Part shown: positions 7,608 through 16,200 of the stretch, piece by piece
How the letters are laid out: every line of letters starts with the position of its first letter
How positions within the stretch are numbered: position 1 is the first letter of the stretch
Notes under the pieces: generated by a model
Told to the model about the DNA's origin: nothing
What the model saw: only the letters and a program-made list of their open reading frames with translations
The model's database searches: none
Source: JACVRM01 sp046262315
Lineage (GTDB): Bacteria; Actinomycetota; Thermoleophilia; Gaiellales; Gaiellaceae
Assembly (NCBI GenBank): GCA_046262315.1
Contig: JBHEMZ010000084.1
Location: 12,720 to 76,719 of the forward strand
Length of the DNA stretch: 64,000 bases
Direction: 5' to 3'
Program-made: the position numbers and the translations under genes

Positions 7608-8882
7608 GTGACGACCGTCGAGCTTCCCGAGTCTCACCTCCAGGAGAACCCTTTCCACATCGCGCAGGAGCAGCTCCAGCGCGTGGCCGAGGTGTTTGCC
7701 ATCGACCAGAACCTCATCAACGTGCTGCGGGAGTGCAAGAAGGCGGTCGCCGTCTCCATCCCCGTGTACATGGACAACGGGACGATTCGGAATTTCCAGG
7801 GCTACCGCGTCACCCACAACATCGCGCGCGGGCCCTCGAAAGGCGGGATTCGCTACCACGCCGACGTCACACTGGACGAGGTCAAGGCGCTCGCGATGTG
7901 GATGACGTGGAAGTGCGCGCTCGTGAACATCCCGTTCGGCGGCGCCAAGGGCGGGGTGGTCTGCAACCCCAAGGAGCTCTCGCGGCTCGAGCTCCAGAAG
8001 ATGACCCGCCGCTTCACGAGCGAGATCATCAACGAGATCGGCCCGGAGAAGGATATCCCGGCTCCAGACGTGGGCACCGATCCGTCGGTGATGGCCTGGA
8101 TCTTCGACACGTACTCGATGAACAAGGGCCACTCCGTGCTCGGCGTGGTCACGGGCAAGCCGCTCAACGTGGGTGGGTCGTTGGGGCGGCTCGAGGCCAC
8201 GTCGCGGGGAGCGCTCTACTGCATCCGCGAGGCGCTCCGCAAGGAGAACGGGTCGATCGAGGGGACACGTTTCGCCATTCAGGGCTTCGGCAACGTCGGA
8301 AGTTTCCTCGCGCGATTTCTGGCGGAGGAAGGCGGCATCGTCGTCGCCGTCTCGGACTCGGGCGGCGGCCTGCACAATCCGAACGGCCTCGACGTGAGCG
8401 CAGTACTCGCCCACAAGCAGGAGACCGGGCGTCTGCAGGGGCTGCGCGGTGCGGACGCGGTCACGAACGACGAGCTGCTGCTGCTGGACTGCGACGTGCT
8501 CGCGCCGTGTGCACTGGAGCAGGTGATCACGGCAGACAACGCCGACCGCATCAAGGCGCGCATCATCTGCGAGGGCGCGAACGGCCCGACGACACCGGCT
8601 GCGGACGAGATCCTCGACGACCGCGGCGTGCTCGTCCTGCCGGACATCCTCGCGAACGCGGGCGGGGTGGTCGTGTCGTACTTCGAGTGGGTGCAGGGGC
8701 TCCAGGAGTACTTCTGGAAGGAGAACGAGGTGAACGCGCGGTTGAACGACATCATGACCCGGTCGTTCAACGAGACCTGGAACCTCCACGACCAGCGCGG
8801 CACGAGCATGCGCATCGCGGCGTACGGGCTCGCCGTGCAGCGCGTCTCGGAAGCGACGATGACGCGCGGCCTCTACCCCTAA
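7608..8882 (+). CDS. gdhA: Glutamate dehydrogenase (Glu/Leu/Phe/Val family)
   Basis: Interconverts glutamate and 2-oxoglutarate plus ammonia. 424 residues, the size of the hexameric short GDH class. Substrate and catalytic motifs are visible: KGGIRYH, FGGAKGGV (active-site Lys) and PAPDVGTD. The Rossmann motif is GFGNVGSF at ~225. The GTG start has an AAGGAG Shine-Dalgarno 5 bases upstream. A strong hairpin directly overlaps the stop codon, so it is probably monocistronic. NAD versus NADP use cannot be told from the motif alone. Confidence 0.93.
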   Translation: MTTVELPESHLQENPFHIAQEQLQRVAEVFAIDQNLINVLRECKKAVAVSIPVYMDNGTIRNFQGYRVTHNIARGPSKGGIRYHADVTLDEVKALAMWMTWKCALVNIPFGGAKGGVVCNPKELSRLELQKMTRRFTSEIINEIGPEKDIPAPDVGTDPSVMAWIFDTYSMNKGHSVLGVVTGKPLNVGGSLGRLEATSRGALYCIREALRKENGSIEGTRFAIQGFGNVGSFLARFLAEEGGIVVAVSDSGGGLHNPNGLDVSAVLAHKQETGRLQGLRGADAVTNDELLLLDCDVLAPCALEQVITADNADRIKARIICEGANGPTTPAADEILDDRGVLVLPDILANAGGVVVSYFEWVQGLQEYFWKENEVNARLNDIMTRSFNETWNLHDQRGTSMRIAAYGLAVQRVSEATMTRGLYP

Positions 8883-8907
8883 CGGGGGAACCCTTGGTTC
8901 CCCCGTT
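8881..8907 (+). terminator. Terminator hairpin after gdhA
   Basis: AACGGGGGAACC, loop CTT, GGTTCCCCCGTT: a perfect 12-bp stem starting in the stop codon. There is no clear T-run after it, which is common in very GC-rich genomes. Confidence 0.7.
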
Positions 8908-9111
8908 GGCCCCCTCCTTGCGGGCGTTGGCTCGGGTTCGTTTGTGGACGGAGCCGGCGGCTCGCGCGGTGGTTCCACCGTTGCCTTCTTGTCGGTAAGC
9001 CTCCCGCCGGGACAAGCCCGGCTCCGGCGTCGGTTCGTCCGATCTCACCGACGGCCGCCGTTCGGGAACCTGCGGTTCCCTTGCCCCTCCGCCTATGGCA
9101 GCTTCTGACTC
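8908..9111. other. Hairpin-rich non-coding gap
   Basis: About 200 bases without a supported gene. It includes GGTGG-TT-CCACC near 8970 and a hairpin GGGAACC, TGC, GGTTCCC at 9064-9080. The arms of the latter match the core of the gdhA terminator arms. No known RNA family was recognised. Confidence 0.4.
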
Positions 9112-9378
9112 GTGACGCCTCGTGTGACGCTGTACTCCTCGCCCGGCTGCGGCCTTTGCGACCGGGCACGGGCGGTTCTGGCTGCCGTCCGGGCCGAGGT
9201 GCCGTTTGCGCTCGAGGAGGTGGACATTTCCGGCGACGCGGCGCTCGAGGCTGCCTACCGCGAGTGGCTGCCGGTCGTCGAGATCGACGGCGAGCGGCGC
9301 TTCGTCTATTTCGTGCCTGAGGACGTGTTGCGGCGGGCGTTGCGTGCACAATCCCCTGCTCCTGACACGACTTTGTGA
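9112..9378 (+). CDS. Glutaredoxin-like (DUF836 type) thiol-disulfide protein
   Basis: 88 residues with a thioredoxin fold pattern: VTLYSSPGCGLCDRARAVL holds the CxxC (CGLC) active site near residues 14-17, and LPVVEIDGERRF provides the cis-Pro strand. Likely a small cytosolic redox protein. It starts at GTG 9112 and ends 46 bases before rex; association with the redox-sensing repressor makes a shared redox role plausible, but its substrate is unknown. Confidence 0.8.
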   Translation: MTPRVTLYSSPGCGLCDRARAVLAAVRAEVPFALEEVDISGDAALEAAYREWLPVVEIDGERRFVYFVPEDVLRRALRAQSPAPDTTL

Positions 9379-9408
9379 CTGCCCCCGCGGCGCACCGCCG
9401 CTAGCTGG

Positions 9409-9432
9409 CACAATCCTTGTGCGGTGTTACAA
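9409..9432 (+). promoter_or_regulatory. Candidate Rex autoregulatory operator
   Basis: Two overlapping dyads cover the rex start: CACAA-TCC-TTGTG (9409-9421) and TTGTG-CGGTGT-TACAA (9417-9432). The second resembles the Rex consensus TTGTGA-n-TCACAA but is 16 rather than 18 bases long and lacks the inner A/T. The GTG start at 9424 is inside it. Weak match, supported mainly by position. Confidence 0.35.
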
Positions 9433-10074
9433 AGTTCGCCACAGGGGCCCGAGACCGGGGAACGGCTTACGGTCGGCGTGGCGGCCCGGCTCAGCCGGTA
9501 CCTGCAGGTTTTGACGCAGGCGCGCAAGATGGGAAAGGAGCGCATCTCCTCCCAGGAGATCGCGGACTACACGAATATCAACGCGACGCAGATCCGCCGC
9601 GACCTCTCAGCGTTCGGCAAGTTCGGCAAGCGAGGGGTCGGCTACAACATCGATTCGCTGCTGGGCGAGATCCGCCGCATCCTACGCACGCAGGGGCAGC
9701 ACAACATCGCGCTCGTCGGCGCGGGGCGGCTCGGGCAGGCAATCGCGAGCTCGCCGATCTTTGCGGAGCACGGCATCAATGTCGCGGCTATCGTCGACAC
9801 CGACCCGGAGAAGATCGGACGGCGGCTGGGACACGTCGAGATCAGCGACTACCGGCGGCTCGGCGAGATCGTCCAAGAGCGCAACATCATCATCGGCGTC
9901 ATCGCGGTGCCGGCCGACCGCGCCCAGGAAGCCGCGGATGACCTCGTCGAGGCGGGCGTCAAGATCGTCTTCAACTACTCAGAAGCGTTGCTCGACGTGC
10001 CCTCCGACGTCGCTGTGCACACGTCGAATCCCGCGGTCGAGCTCCTCTACGCCCTCTACTTCCATCTGACGTAG
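9424..10074 (+). CDS. rex: Redox-sensing transcriptional repressor Rex
   Basis: 216 residues, normal for Rex. The N-terminal winged helix contains the hallmark INATQIRRDLSAFGKFGKRG followed by VGYNI. The Rossmann domain begins at ALVGAGRLGQAI (~98) and binds NADH/NAD+. Ends FNYSEALLDVP, then VELLYALYFHL, as in the family. Rex represses respiratory and fermentative genes when NADH is low. The start is GTG 9424; the N-terminus before the HTH (LQSSPQGPETGERL) is variable. Confidence 0.94.
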   Translation: MLQSSPQGPETGERLTVGVAARLSRYLQVLTQARKMGKERISSQEIADYTNINATQIRRDLSAFGKFGKRGVGYNIDSLLGEIRRILRTQGQHNIALVGAGRLGQAIASSPIFAEHGINVAAIVDTDPEKIGRRLGHVEISDYRRLGEIVQERNIIIGVIAVPADRAQEAADDLVEAGVKIVFNYSEALLDVPSDVAVHTSNPAVELLYALYFHLT

Positions 10075-10103
10075 ACCCGTCCGGAAGGGCGAGCCTCCGC
10101 CCA

Positions 10104-10109
10104 TACCCT
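10104..10109 (+). promoter_or_regulatory. -10 box TACCCT for the glycosyltransferase
   Basis: TACCCT ends 7 bases before the GTG at 10116. Confidence 0.5.
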
Positions 10110-10115
10110 GCCGCC

Positions 10116-11357
10116 GTGCGCATCCTGGTCTGGCACGGCTACCTGCTCGCGGGCACGGGCTCGAACATTTACTCCCGCGCGCTCGCGCGCGCGTGGGGCC
10201 GCGCGGGGCACGATGTGGTCGTCCTGTCCCAGGAGCCGCATCCCGAGCGGTTCGACCTCGGCGGGGCGACCGTGGTGCGGCCGGACATAGGCGGGGTTCT
10301 GCCCGTCTTCGTGCTCGACCGCTACGAGGGGCTCGAGGCGCGCTACCTGCATGAGTTTTCGCCGAAGGAGCTGGACCGTTACTTCGACCGGAACGCGGCG
10401 GCCGTCCGTGATCAGCTGCCGGCCGACCTCGTCTTCGCCAATCACGTGCTGCCGGGAGGCGAAGTCGCCGCGCGAGCGGGGACCGCCTACGCCGTGAAGG
10501 TGCACGGCTCCGAGCTCGAGTACTCGCTGCGCGGCCGGCCTGAGCTCGTCGAGCGCGCCCGTGTGGCGCTCGACGGCGCACAGGCTGTCTTCGTGGGGTC
10601 GGAGCACATCCGCTCCGTGCTGGAGGACGTCGTGGGGCACGTCGACCGTGTCCACGAGGTGCCACCGGGCGTCGACGTGGACGAGTTCGTCCCCGAGACG
10701 CGCGACGCCGCGCTCGCCGCGCTTCTCTCCGAGTGCCGGCGCGACATGCCGAACCCGGGCGGCGCCGAGGTGCGGCTGCCTGACGAGGGGAACGCGGAGC
10801 GCCTCGAGCGTTTCTTCTCGGCGGACGAACCGACCGTTCTCTACTTCGGCAAGCTGCTCCGCAACAAGGGTGTCCACGTGCTCTTCGAGGCGCTGCGGCG
10901 CGTGGGCGCCCGGTCGGTAATCGTCGGCTTCGGCGACTATCGCGAGGAACTGGAGCGGATGGCGCCGCCGCGCGCGCTTTTCACGGGTGCCCTCGAGCAC
11001 CGCCACCTTGTGCACCTCCTGCCCCTCTGCGACGTAGCCGTGGTGCCCTCGATCTTCCCCGAAGCGTTTGGCATGGTGGCCGCGGAGGCGGCGGCAGCCG
11101 GCTGTCCGCCGCTCGTCGCGCGACACTCGGGTCTCGCCGAGGTCGCGGCCGCGCTGGAGGAGGCGTACGGGTCTGAGCGCGCCGCGCTTGCGAGCTTCCG
11201 TACGCGCGACGCGGCCGACCTGGCGTCGAAGCTCGAGGCGCTTCTCGCGCTTCCCGCGGAAGAGCGGCGTGAGCTCGGCGCCGCCGCACGCCGGACGGCC
11301 GTCGGGTGCTGGAGTTGGGAGCGGATCGCCGAGCGGCTGCTGGCGCCCTTCGAGTGA
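10116..11357 (+). CDS. Glycosyltransferase family 4 (GT-B)
   Basis: 413 residues. The N-terminal acceptor domain starts ILVWHGYLLAGTGSNIYSRA, typical of GT4 enzymes. The C-terminal domain has FGKLLRNKGVHVLFEAL (about 248-264) and the nucleotide-sugar motif PSIFPEAFGMVAAEAAAAG, with the expected E-x7-E pattern. Probably cytosolic and acting on a lipid or small-molecule acceptor; donor and acceptor cannot be assigned. Transcribed on its own, with a hairpin 45 bases after the stop. Confidence 0.85.
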   Translation: MRILVWHGYLLAGTGSNIYSRALARAWGRAGHDVVVLSQEPHPERFDLGGATVVRPDIGGVLPVFVLDRYEGLEARYLHEFSPKELDRYFDRNAAAVRDQLPADLVFANHVLPGGEVAARAGTAYAVKVHGSELEYSLRGRPELVERARVALDGAQAVFVGSEHIRSVLEDVVGHVDRVHEVPPGVDVDEFVPETRDAALAALLSECRRDMPNPGGAEVRLPDEGNAERLERFFSADEPTVLYFGKLLRNKGVHVLFEALRRVGARSVIVGFGDYREELERMAPPRALFTGALEHRHLVHLLPLCDVAVVPSIFPEAFGMVAAEAAAAGCPPLVARHSGLAEVAAALEEAYGSERAALASFRTRDAADLASKLEALLALPAEERRELGAAARRTAVGCWSWERIAERLLAPFE

Positions 11358-11401
11358 CCGGGCGGTTGTCCACGGCAGCCACGTCTCGTGCGGCCATCTT
11401 G

Positions 11402-11416
11402 CAGGGACTGTCCCTG
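11402..11416 (+). terminator. Hairpin after the glycosyltransferase
   Basis: CAGGGA-CTG-TCCCTG, a 6-bp stem 45 bases after the stop. A T6 run occurs further on at 11461-11466, after a weak CACA/TGTG stem. Confidence 0.45.
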
Positions 11417-11577
11417 ACAGCCGTCTCGAGCGGACACGGCGTTCGTCACAAGGCTGTGCCGTTTTTTCCACGGACCCCCGACCTCGACCTGGCGGAAGAT
11501 CCGGCAACAGGATTTGTGACGTTTCCTCGACAGGGCGGCGACGCCGGGCGGGCCAGCCGCCTCTATACGCTTCGCCC

Positions 11578-12738
11578 GTGGGAGACGAGCAGCGCCTGCC
11601 CTACGACGAACTTCTCCGCCTCGCACGCGAGGGGTACGAATCGGGCCGTGACTTCACTGTTGCCGTCGAGGAGGAATTCGCCATCCTCGACCCGGACACG
11701 CTTGACCTGTCCAGCCGTTTCGAAGATCTCCAGGCGGCTGCTCGCGGCACCCAGCTCGAGCAGCACCTCGTAGGGGAGCTGATCGCTTCGGAGGTCGAGG
11801 TGCGCACGGGGCGCTGTGAGACCTTCGCGGCCGCGGCCACACGGCTCCCGGAACGCCGAGAGCAGCTCCGCGATCTTGCCGGGCAGCACGGTGTCCTACT
11901 CGCCTCGCCGGGCACGCATCCGTGGAGCCCGTGGCAAGACCAGCGCATCATCGACACGCCGCACTACCGGCGCAATGACGAAATCCTTCGCTACGTCGTA
12001 TGGCGCAACAACTCGTTCGGCCTACACGTTCATGTCGGCATCCGCGGCGCCGACCGCGCCATCCGGGTCGCGACCGCGCTGCGTGCGTACCTGCCGGACC
12101 TGCTCGCCCTCTCGGCCAGTTCGCCGTTCGTGGAGAACGTGAACACCGGCCTGCGCTCTGCGCGCACCCAGATCTTCACGCGCATGTTCCCACGCTGTGG
12201 CATCCCCGATCCGCACGAGACCTGGGACGAGTACGAGTCGTACGTGCGCCTGCTCTACGAGACCGCCTCGATTACCGAGCACACGCAGCTCTGGTGGAGC
12301 GTCCGCCCGCACCTCGGCTTCCCGACCGTCGAGATCCGCATCTGCGACGCGCAGCCGGACGTGGGGGAGGCCCGGGCTCTCGCGGCACTTCTCTACTCGC
12401 TGACGGCGCGCGTGGCCCGCGCTCTCGACGAGGGCGAGCCTCTCCCGGCTCCGCCACCGCGCATGATCGAGGAGAACTTCTGGCGCGCGATCCGCTGGGG
12501 ACTCTCGGGCGAGCTGATTCACCTGGGCACGTACGCCGTCCGCCCCGCCCGCGCCGCGCTGGAGGAGCTGGTCGAGTGGGTGCTGCCCGTGGCCGAGGAG
12601 CTCGGCGCTGCGCCTTATCTCTCGATTCCGGCTGCCAACTCGGCCGAGCGCCAGATCGTCCGTCACGACGAGGGTGCGTCGTTGCGTGAGATCCTTGCTG
12701 AACTCGTGGTAGGCCAGCAGGAGCCGGTGCGTGGCTGA
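11578..12738 (+). CDS. Carboxylate-amine ligase, GCS2 (YbdK/EgtA-like) family
   Basis: 386 residues. The N-terminal VAVEEEFAILD is the metal/glutamate motif of the GCS2 superfamily; NNSFGLHVHVGI and HLGFPTVEIRICDAQPDV are the other two signatures. These enzymes ligate glutamate or a related carboxylate to an amine such as cysteine, with ATP. The real substrate (gamma-glutamylcysteine or other) is not decided by sequence. GTG 11578 is chosen because it follows CTATACG about 8 bases upstream and starts just before the conserved domain. Confidence 0.85.
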   Translation: MGDEQRLPYDELLRLAREGYESGRDFTVAVEEEFAILDPDTLDLSSRFEDLQAAARGTQLEQHLVGELIASEVEVRTGRCETFAAAATRLPERREQLRDLAGQHGVLLASPGTHPWSPWQDQRIIDTPHYRRNDEILRYVVWRNNSFGLHVHVGIRGADRAIRVATALRAYLPDLLALSASSPFVENVNTGLRSARTQIFTRMFPRCGIPDPHETWDEYESYVRLLYETASITEHTQLWWSVRPHLGFPTVEIRICDAQPDVGEARALAALLYSLTARVARALDEGEPLPAPPPRMIEENFWRAIRWGLSGELIHLGTYAVRPARAALEELVEWVLPVAEELGAAPYLSIPAANSAERQIVRHDEGASLREILAELVVGQQEPVRG

Positions 12739-13126
12739 GCCCGAGCAGACCGAGGAGGAGCTGCGCGAACGCGTCGAGGCTGAGCTCAAGCGCCTCAAGG
12801 TCTCCGACGTGCTGCTCCAGTCCGTCTACACGATCTCCTCTCTCGGCTACCGCCGGCTGGCCCCCGCGGAACGCGACCTCGAGCAGGCGCGGCTGGCGAT
12901 CGACTCGGTCAAGGCGCTCATGCCCGTGCTCGAGGCCGCGCTGCCGCCCGAGGCGATCAGCGAGCTGAACCAGCTTGCCGCGAGCCTCCAGCTCGCATAC
13001 GCGCAGGCGGCGCTCGGCAGCAGCCGGCCTTTAGGTGCCACCGAGCCACAAGGCGAGGACGAATCCAAGGCTCAGGTCGAGGATGAGGGTGGTCGCGGGG
13101 CCACTGACAGGGCGGAGCTCGCCTGA
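12731..13126 (+). CDS. DUF1844-like helical protein
   Basis: 131 residues, starting at GTG 12731 inside the last codons of the ligase gene, so translationally coupled. Helical pattern LLQSVYTISSLGYRRL, then ARLAIDSVKALMPVLE and LNQLAASLQLAYAQA matches DUF1844 proteins, which have no known function. The acidic, Gln/Glu-rich tail is variable. Expressed with the ligase, no further role can be stated. Confidence 0.65.
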   Translation: MAEPEQTEEELRERVEAELKRLKVSDVLLQSVYTISSLGYRRLAPAERDLEQARLAIDSVKALMPVLEAALPPEAISELNQLAASLQLAYAQAALGSSRPLGATEPQGEDESKAQVEDEGGRGATDRAELA

Positions 13127-13285
13127 TTGCCAAGTGTCGGCGTCTTACGGCGAAGTCGGCCAGCATTGGACGGCGTGTGCGCGATGGCGCTCCGCGGGGC
13201 GACCTAGGCCGAGCGGCCTATTGAAATCCGGCCCCGGGAGTGCGACACTGAGGTCTGGTTCGGGCGGGGGGAGGGCCTCGCAGGG

Positions 13286-16200
13286 GTGGTGGATCCTAAC
13301 GTAGGTAGCAGCGGCCGCCGGCCGCGTCGGCGTCTGATCGCGCTCGCCGCATTTGCGGCGCTGTTGGTCGTGCCCGCGCTCTCGGCCTCCACCCTGGCCG
13401 AGACGCCGGCTGTACCTCCTACCTGTGCACCAGCGTGGGGCATCGTCTCCAGCCCGAACCCGACCAGTGGCACGAACCGCCTGGGCGCTGTCAGCGCCCT
13501 CTCGCCGACGAGCGCCTGGGCGGTTGGCCACTCCGTGAACGGCACGGGCGACGAGCTACCGCTCGTCGCGCGCTGGAACGGGACGAGCTGGACGGGCTCG
13601 AATCCCGCCGCCGCCGCGGCCGGCGACTCCCGGCTGACCGGCGTCGCGCCCGTCACGGCCACCAACGTCTTCGCCGTCGGGTACACGGTCAAGGCCGACA
13701 GCTCCGTCGTACCGCTGGTACTGCGCTGGGACGGGACGAGCTGGAGCGCGTCCAACCCTGCCGCGGGCACGGGCAACCACCGGCTCACGGCCGTGACCGC
13801 CGTGTCCGCGAGCGACGTGATTGCGGTCGGCTACACCGTCGAGGCAGGCGCGAAGACTCCGCTCATCCTCCGCTGGGACGGCACCACCTGGAATGCATCG
13901 CAGCCTGCGGCCGGCACCGGCGACCACGAGCTGCGCGGCGTCGCCGCCATCTCCGGAGCCGACGTGATCGCGGTGGGTCGCACGACGACGGGTACGGGCG
14001 ACGTGCCGCTCGTGCTGCGCTGGGGCGGAACCACCTGGAACGCGTCGAACCCGCCGGCCGGCCTGGGCGACAACGTCTTGAACGCCGTCCGCGCCGTCTC
14101 CGGTACGGACGTGGTCGCGGTGGGAACGGCGAGCACACCGGCTACGAAGGAGCCGCTCGTACTGCGCTGGAACGGCACCGTCTGGACGTCCGCCAACCCT
14201 TCGGCCGGACTCGGCGAGCACCAGCTGCTCGGGGTCGCCGCGTCCGCCGCCAACGACGTCTGGGCTGTCGGCACCACCGGCGGCACAGCCACGCTCGCCT
14301 TGCACTGGGACGGCACGGCCTGGACGAGGGCGACGACGCCGAACGGCACGGGCTCCAGCGCGCTCGCGGCCGCGAGCACCGCCGGCGCCGGTCACCTCTG
14401 GGCAGTCGGCTCAGGCGGGTCGAACACGCTGGTCGAGCACTTCGGGCCATGCCCCGAGCTCAGCGGGCGGGTCACCTCTGGGGGCGCGGCGCTCGGCGGC
14501 GTCACGGTCGCCCTGGGCGGCGCTGCCACGGGCACCACGACCACGGCGCTCGACGGCACTTACTCCTTCTCCGGACTGACGATCGGCGCGGACTACACCG
14601 TGACACCCAGCAAGGCGAACAACACGTTCTCGCCCCCAAGCGCATCCGCGAACGACGTCGTCTACGACCGGACTCTCAACTTCGCGGCAACACCCGACGA
14701 CCCGCCGGCGGCGACCACCAACCCGGCCACGGGCGTGACGCAGACCACCGCGACGCTCAACGGCACGGTCAACCCGAAGGGCAAGGCGACCACCTACCGC
14801 TTCGAGTACGGCACCACCACCGCGTACGGGTCGACCACCTCGAGCACGAGCGCCGGCTCCGACTCGCTCGACCACCCGGTCTCGGCCGGCATCTCAAGCC
14901 TGACGGCCGGCACGACTTACCACTTCCGCGTCGTCGCGACGAGCGCCGCGGGCACGGCCAGCGGGCTCGACCGCACGTTCGAAACGGCCGATCCCGCGGT
15001 TTCGCTGTCGCCCAGCTCGCCCAGTGTCACGGAAGGCGATGCGGGCGCGCAGAACGTCACCTTTACCGTCTCGCTTTCGGCGGCGTCGAGCCAGACCGTC
15101 ACCGTTCAGTACGCGACCGGTGGGGGCACCGCCGCTGCGGGTACCGACTACACCGCCAAATCCGGCACGCTCAGCTTTGCGCCTGGCGAGACCTCCAAGC
15201 CGCTGGCCGTGAGCGTGATCGGCGACGACCTCGACGAAGGCGACGAGACTTTCGGCCTCGCGCTCTCCTCGCCCACCAACGCGACGATCGCTGCGGGCAG
15301 CGCGACGGTGACGATCACGGACGACGACACCAAGCCGACCGTCGACACGACTGCGGCCACGAGCGTCACGCAGACAGGCGCGACTTTGAACGGCACGGTC
15401 AACCCGCACGGGAAGGCGACGACGTACCGCTTCGAGTACGGCACGTCCCCAGGCTCGTATCCCAACTCGACGACGACCGCGGCGGCGGGCTCCGGCACGG
15501 CCGCGCAGCCTGTCTCCGCGACACTCGTAAACCTCACCGCCGGCACGACCTACTACTTCCGTCTCGTCGCGACCAGCGCCGCGGGGACGACGTACGGGGC
15601 GGAGCGGAGCTTCACCACCGGGCAGCCGTCGCTCTCGATCGCGAACGCTTCGGCCGGCGAGACGAACGCCCCGGGGACAATGACATTCACCGTCACGCTC
15701 TCGGCCGCGTCGACCCAGCCGGTCACGGTCAGCTACGCGACCGCGGACGGTACGGCAACCGCGCCTGCGGACTTCGGTGCCACGAGCGGCTCGGTCACCT
15801 TCAACGCAGGCCAGATCTCGAAGACCATCTCCGTCGCGATCGTCGGCGATTCGCTCGATGAGATCGACGAGACGTTCACCGTCTTGCTGTCCGGCGCGAC
15901 GAACGCCTCCATCGCCGACGGTCAGGCGACAGGCACGATTGCCGACGAGGACCCGACGCCCGGGCTCGCGACCGGGAATGCGAGCGTCACCGAGGGCAAT
16001 GTCGGCGCCACTCCAACGGCCGCCTTCACGGTCACGCTCGGTGCTCCGAGCGGCCGCACAGTGACCGTCGACTGGTCGACCGCCGACGGCAGCGCGGTGT
16101 CCCCGCTCGACTACGTCGGCACGTCGGGCAGCCTCACCTTTGCGCCGGGTCAGACGACCAAGACGGTGAACGTGACGGTGAACGGCGACGTTCTGGACGA

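Noticed and set aside
13436..14450. CRISPR-like array in the repetitive start of the giant gene
   Set aside because: Repeats are ~145 bases, degenerate, in frame and encode beta-propeller blades; no short identical direct repeats with unique spacers.
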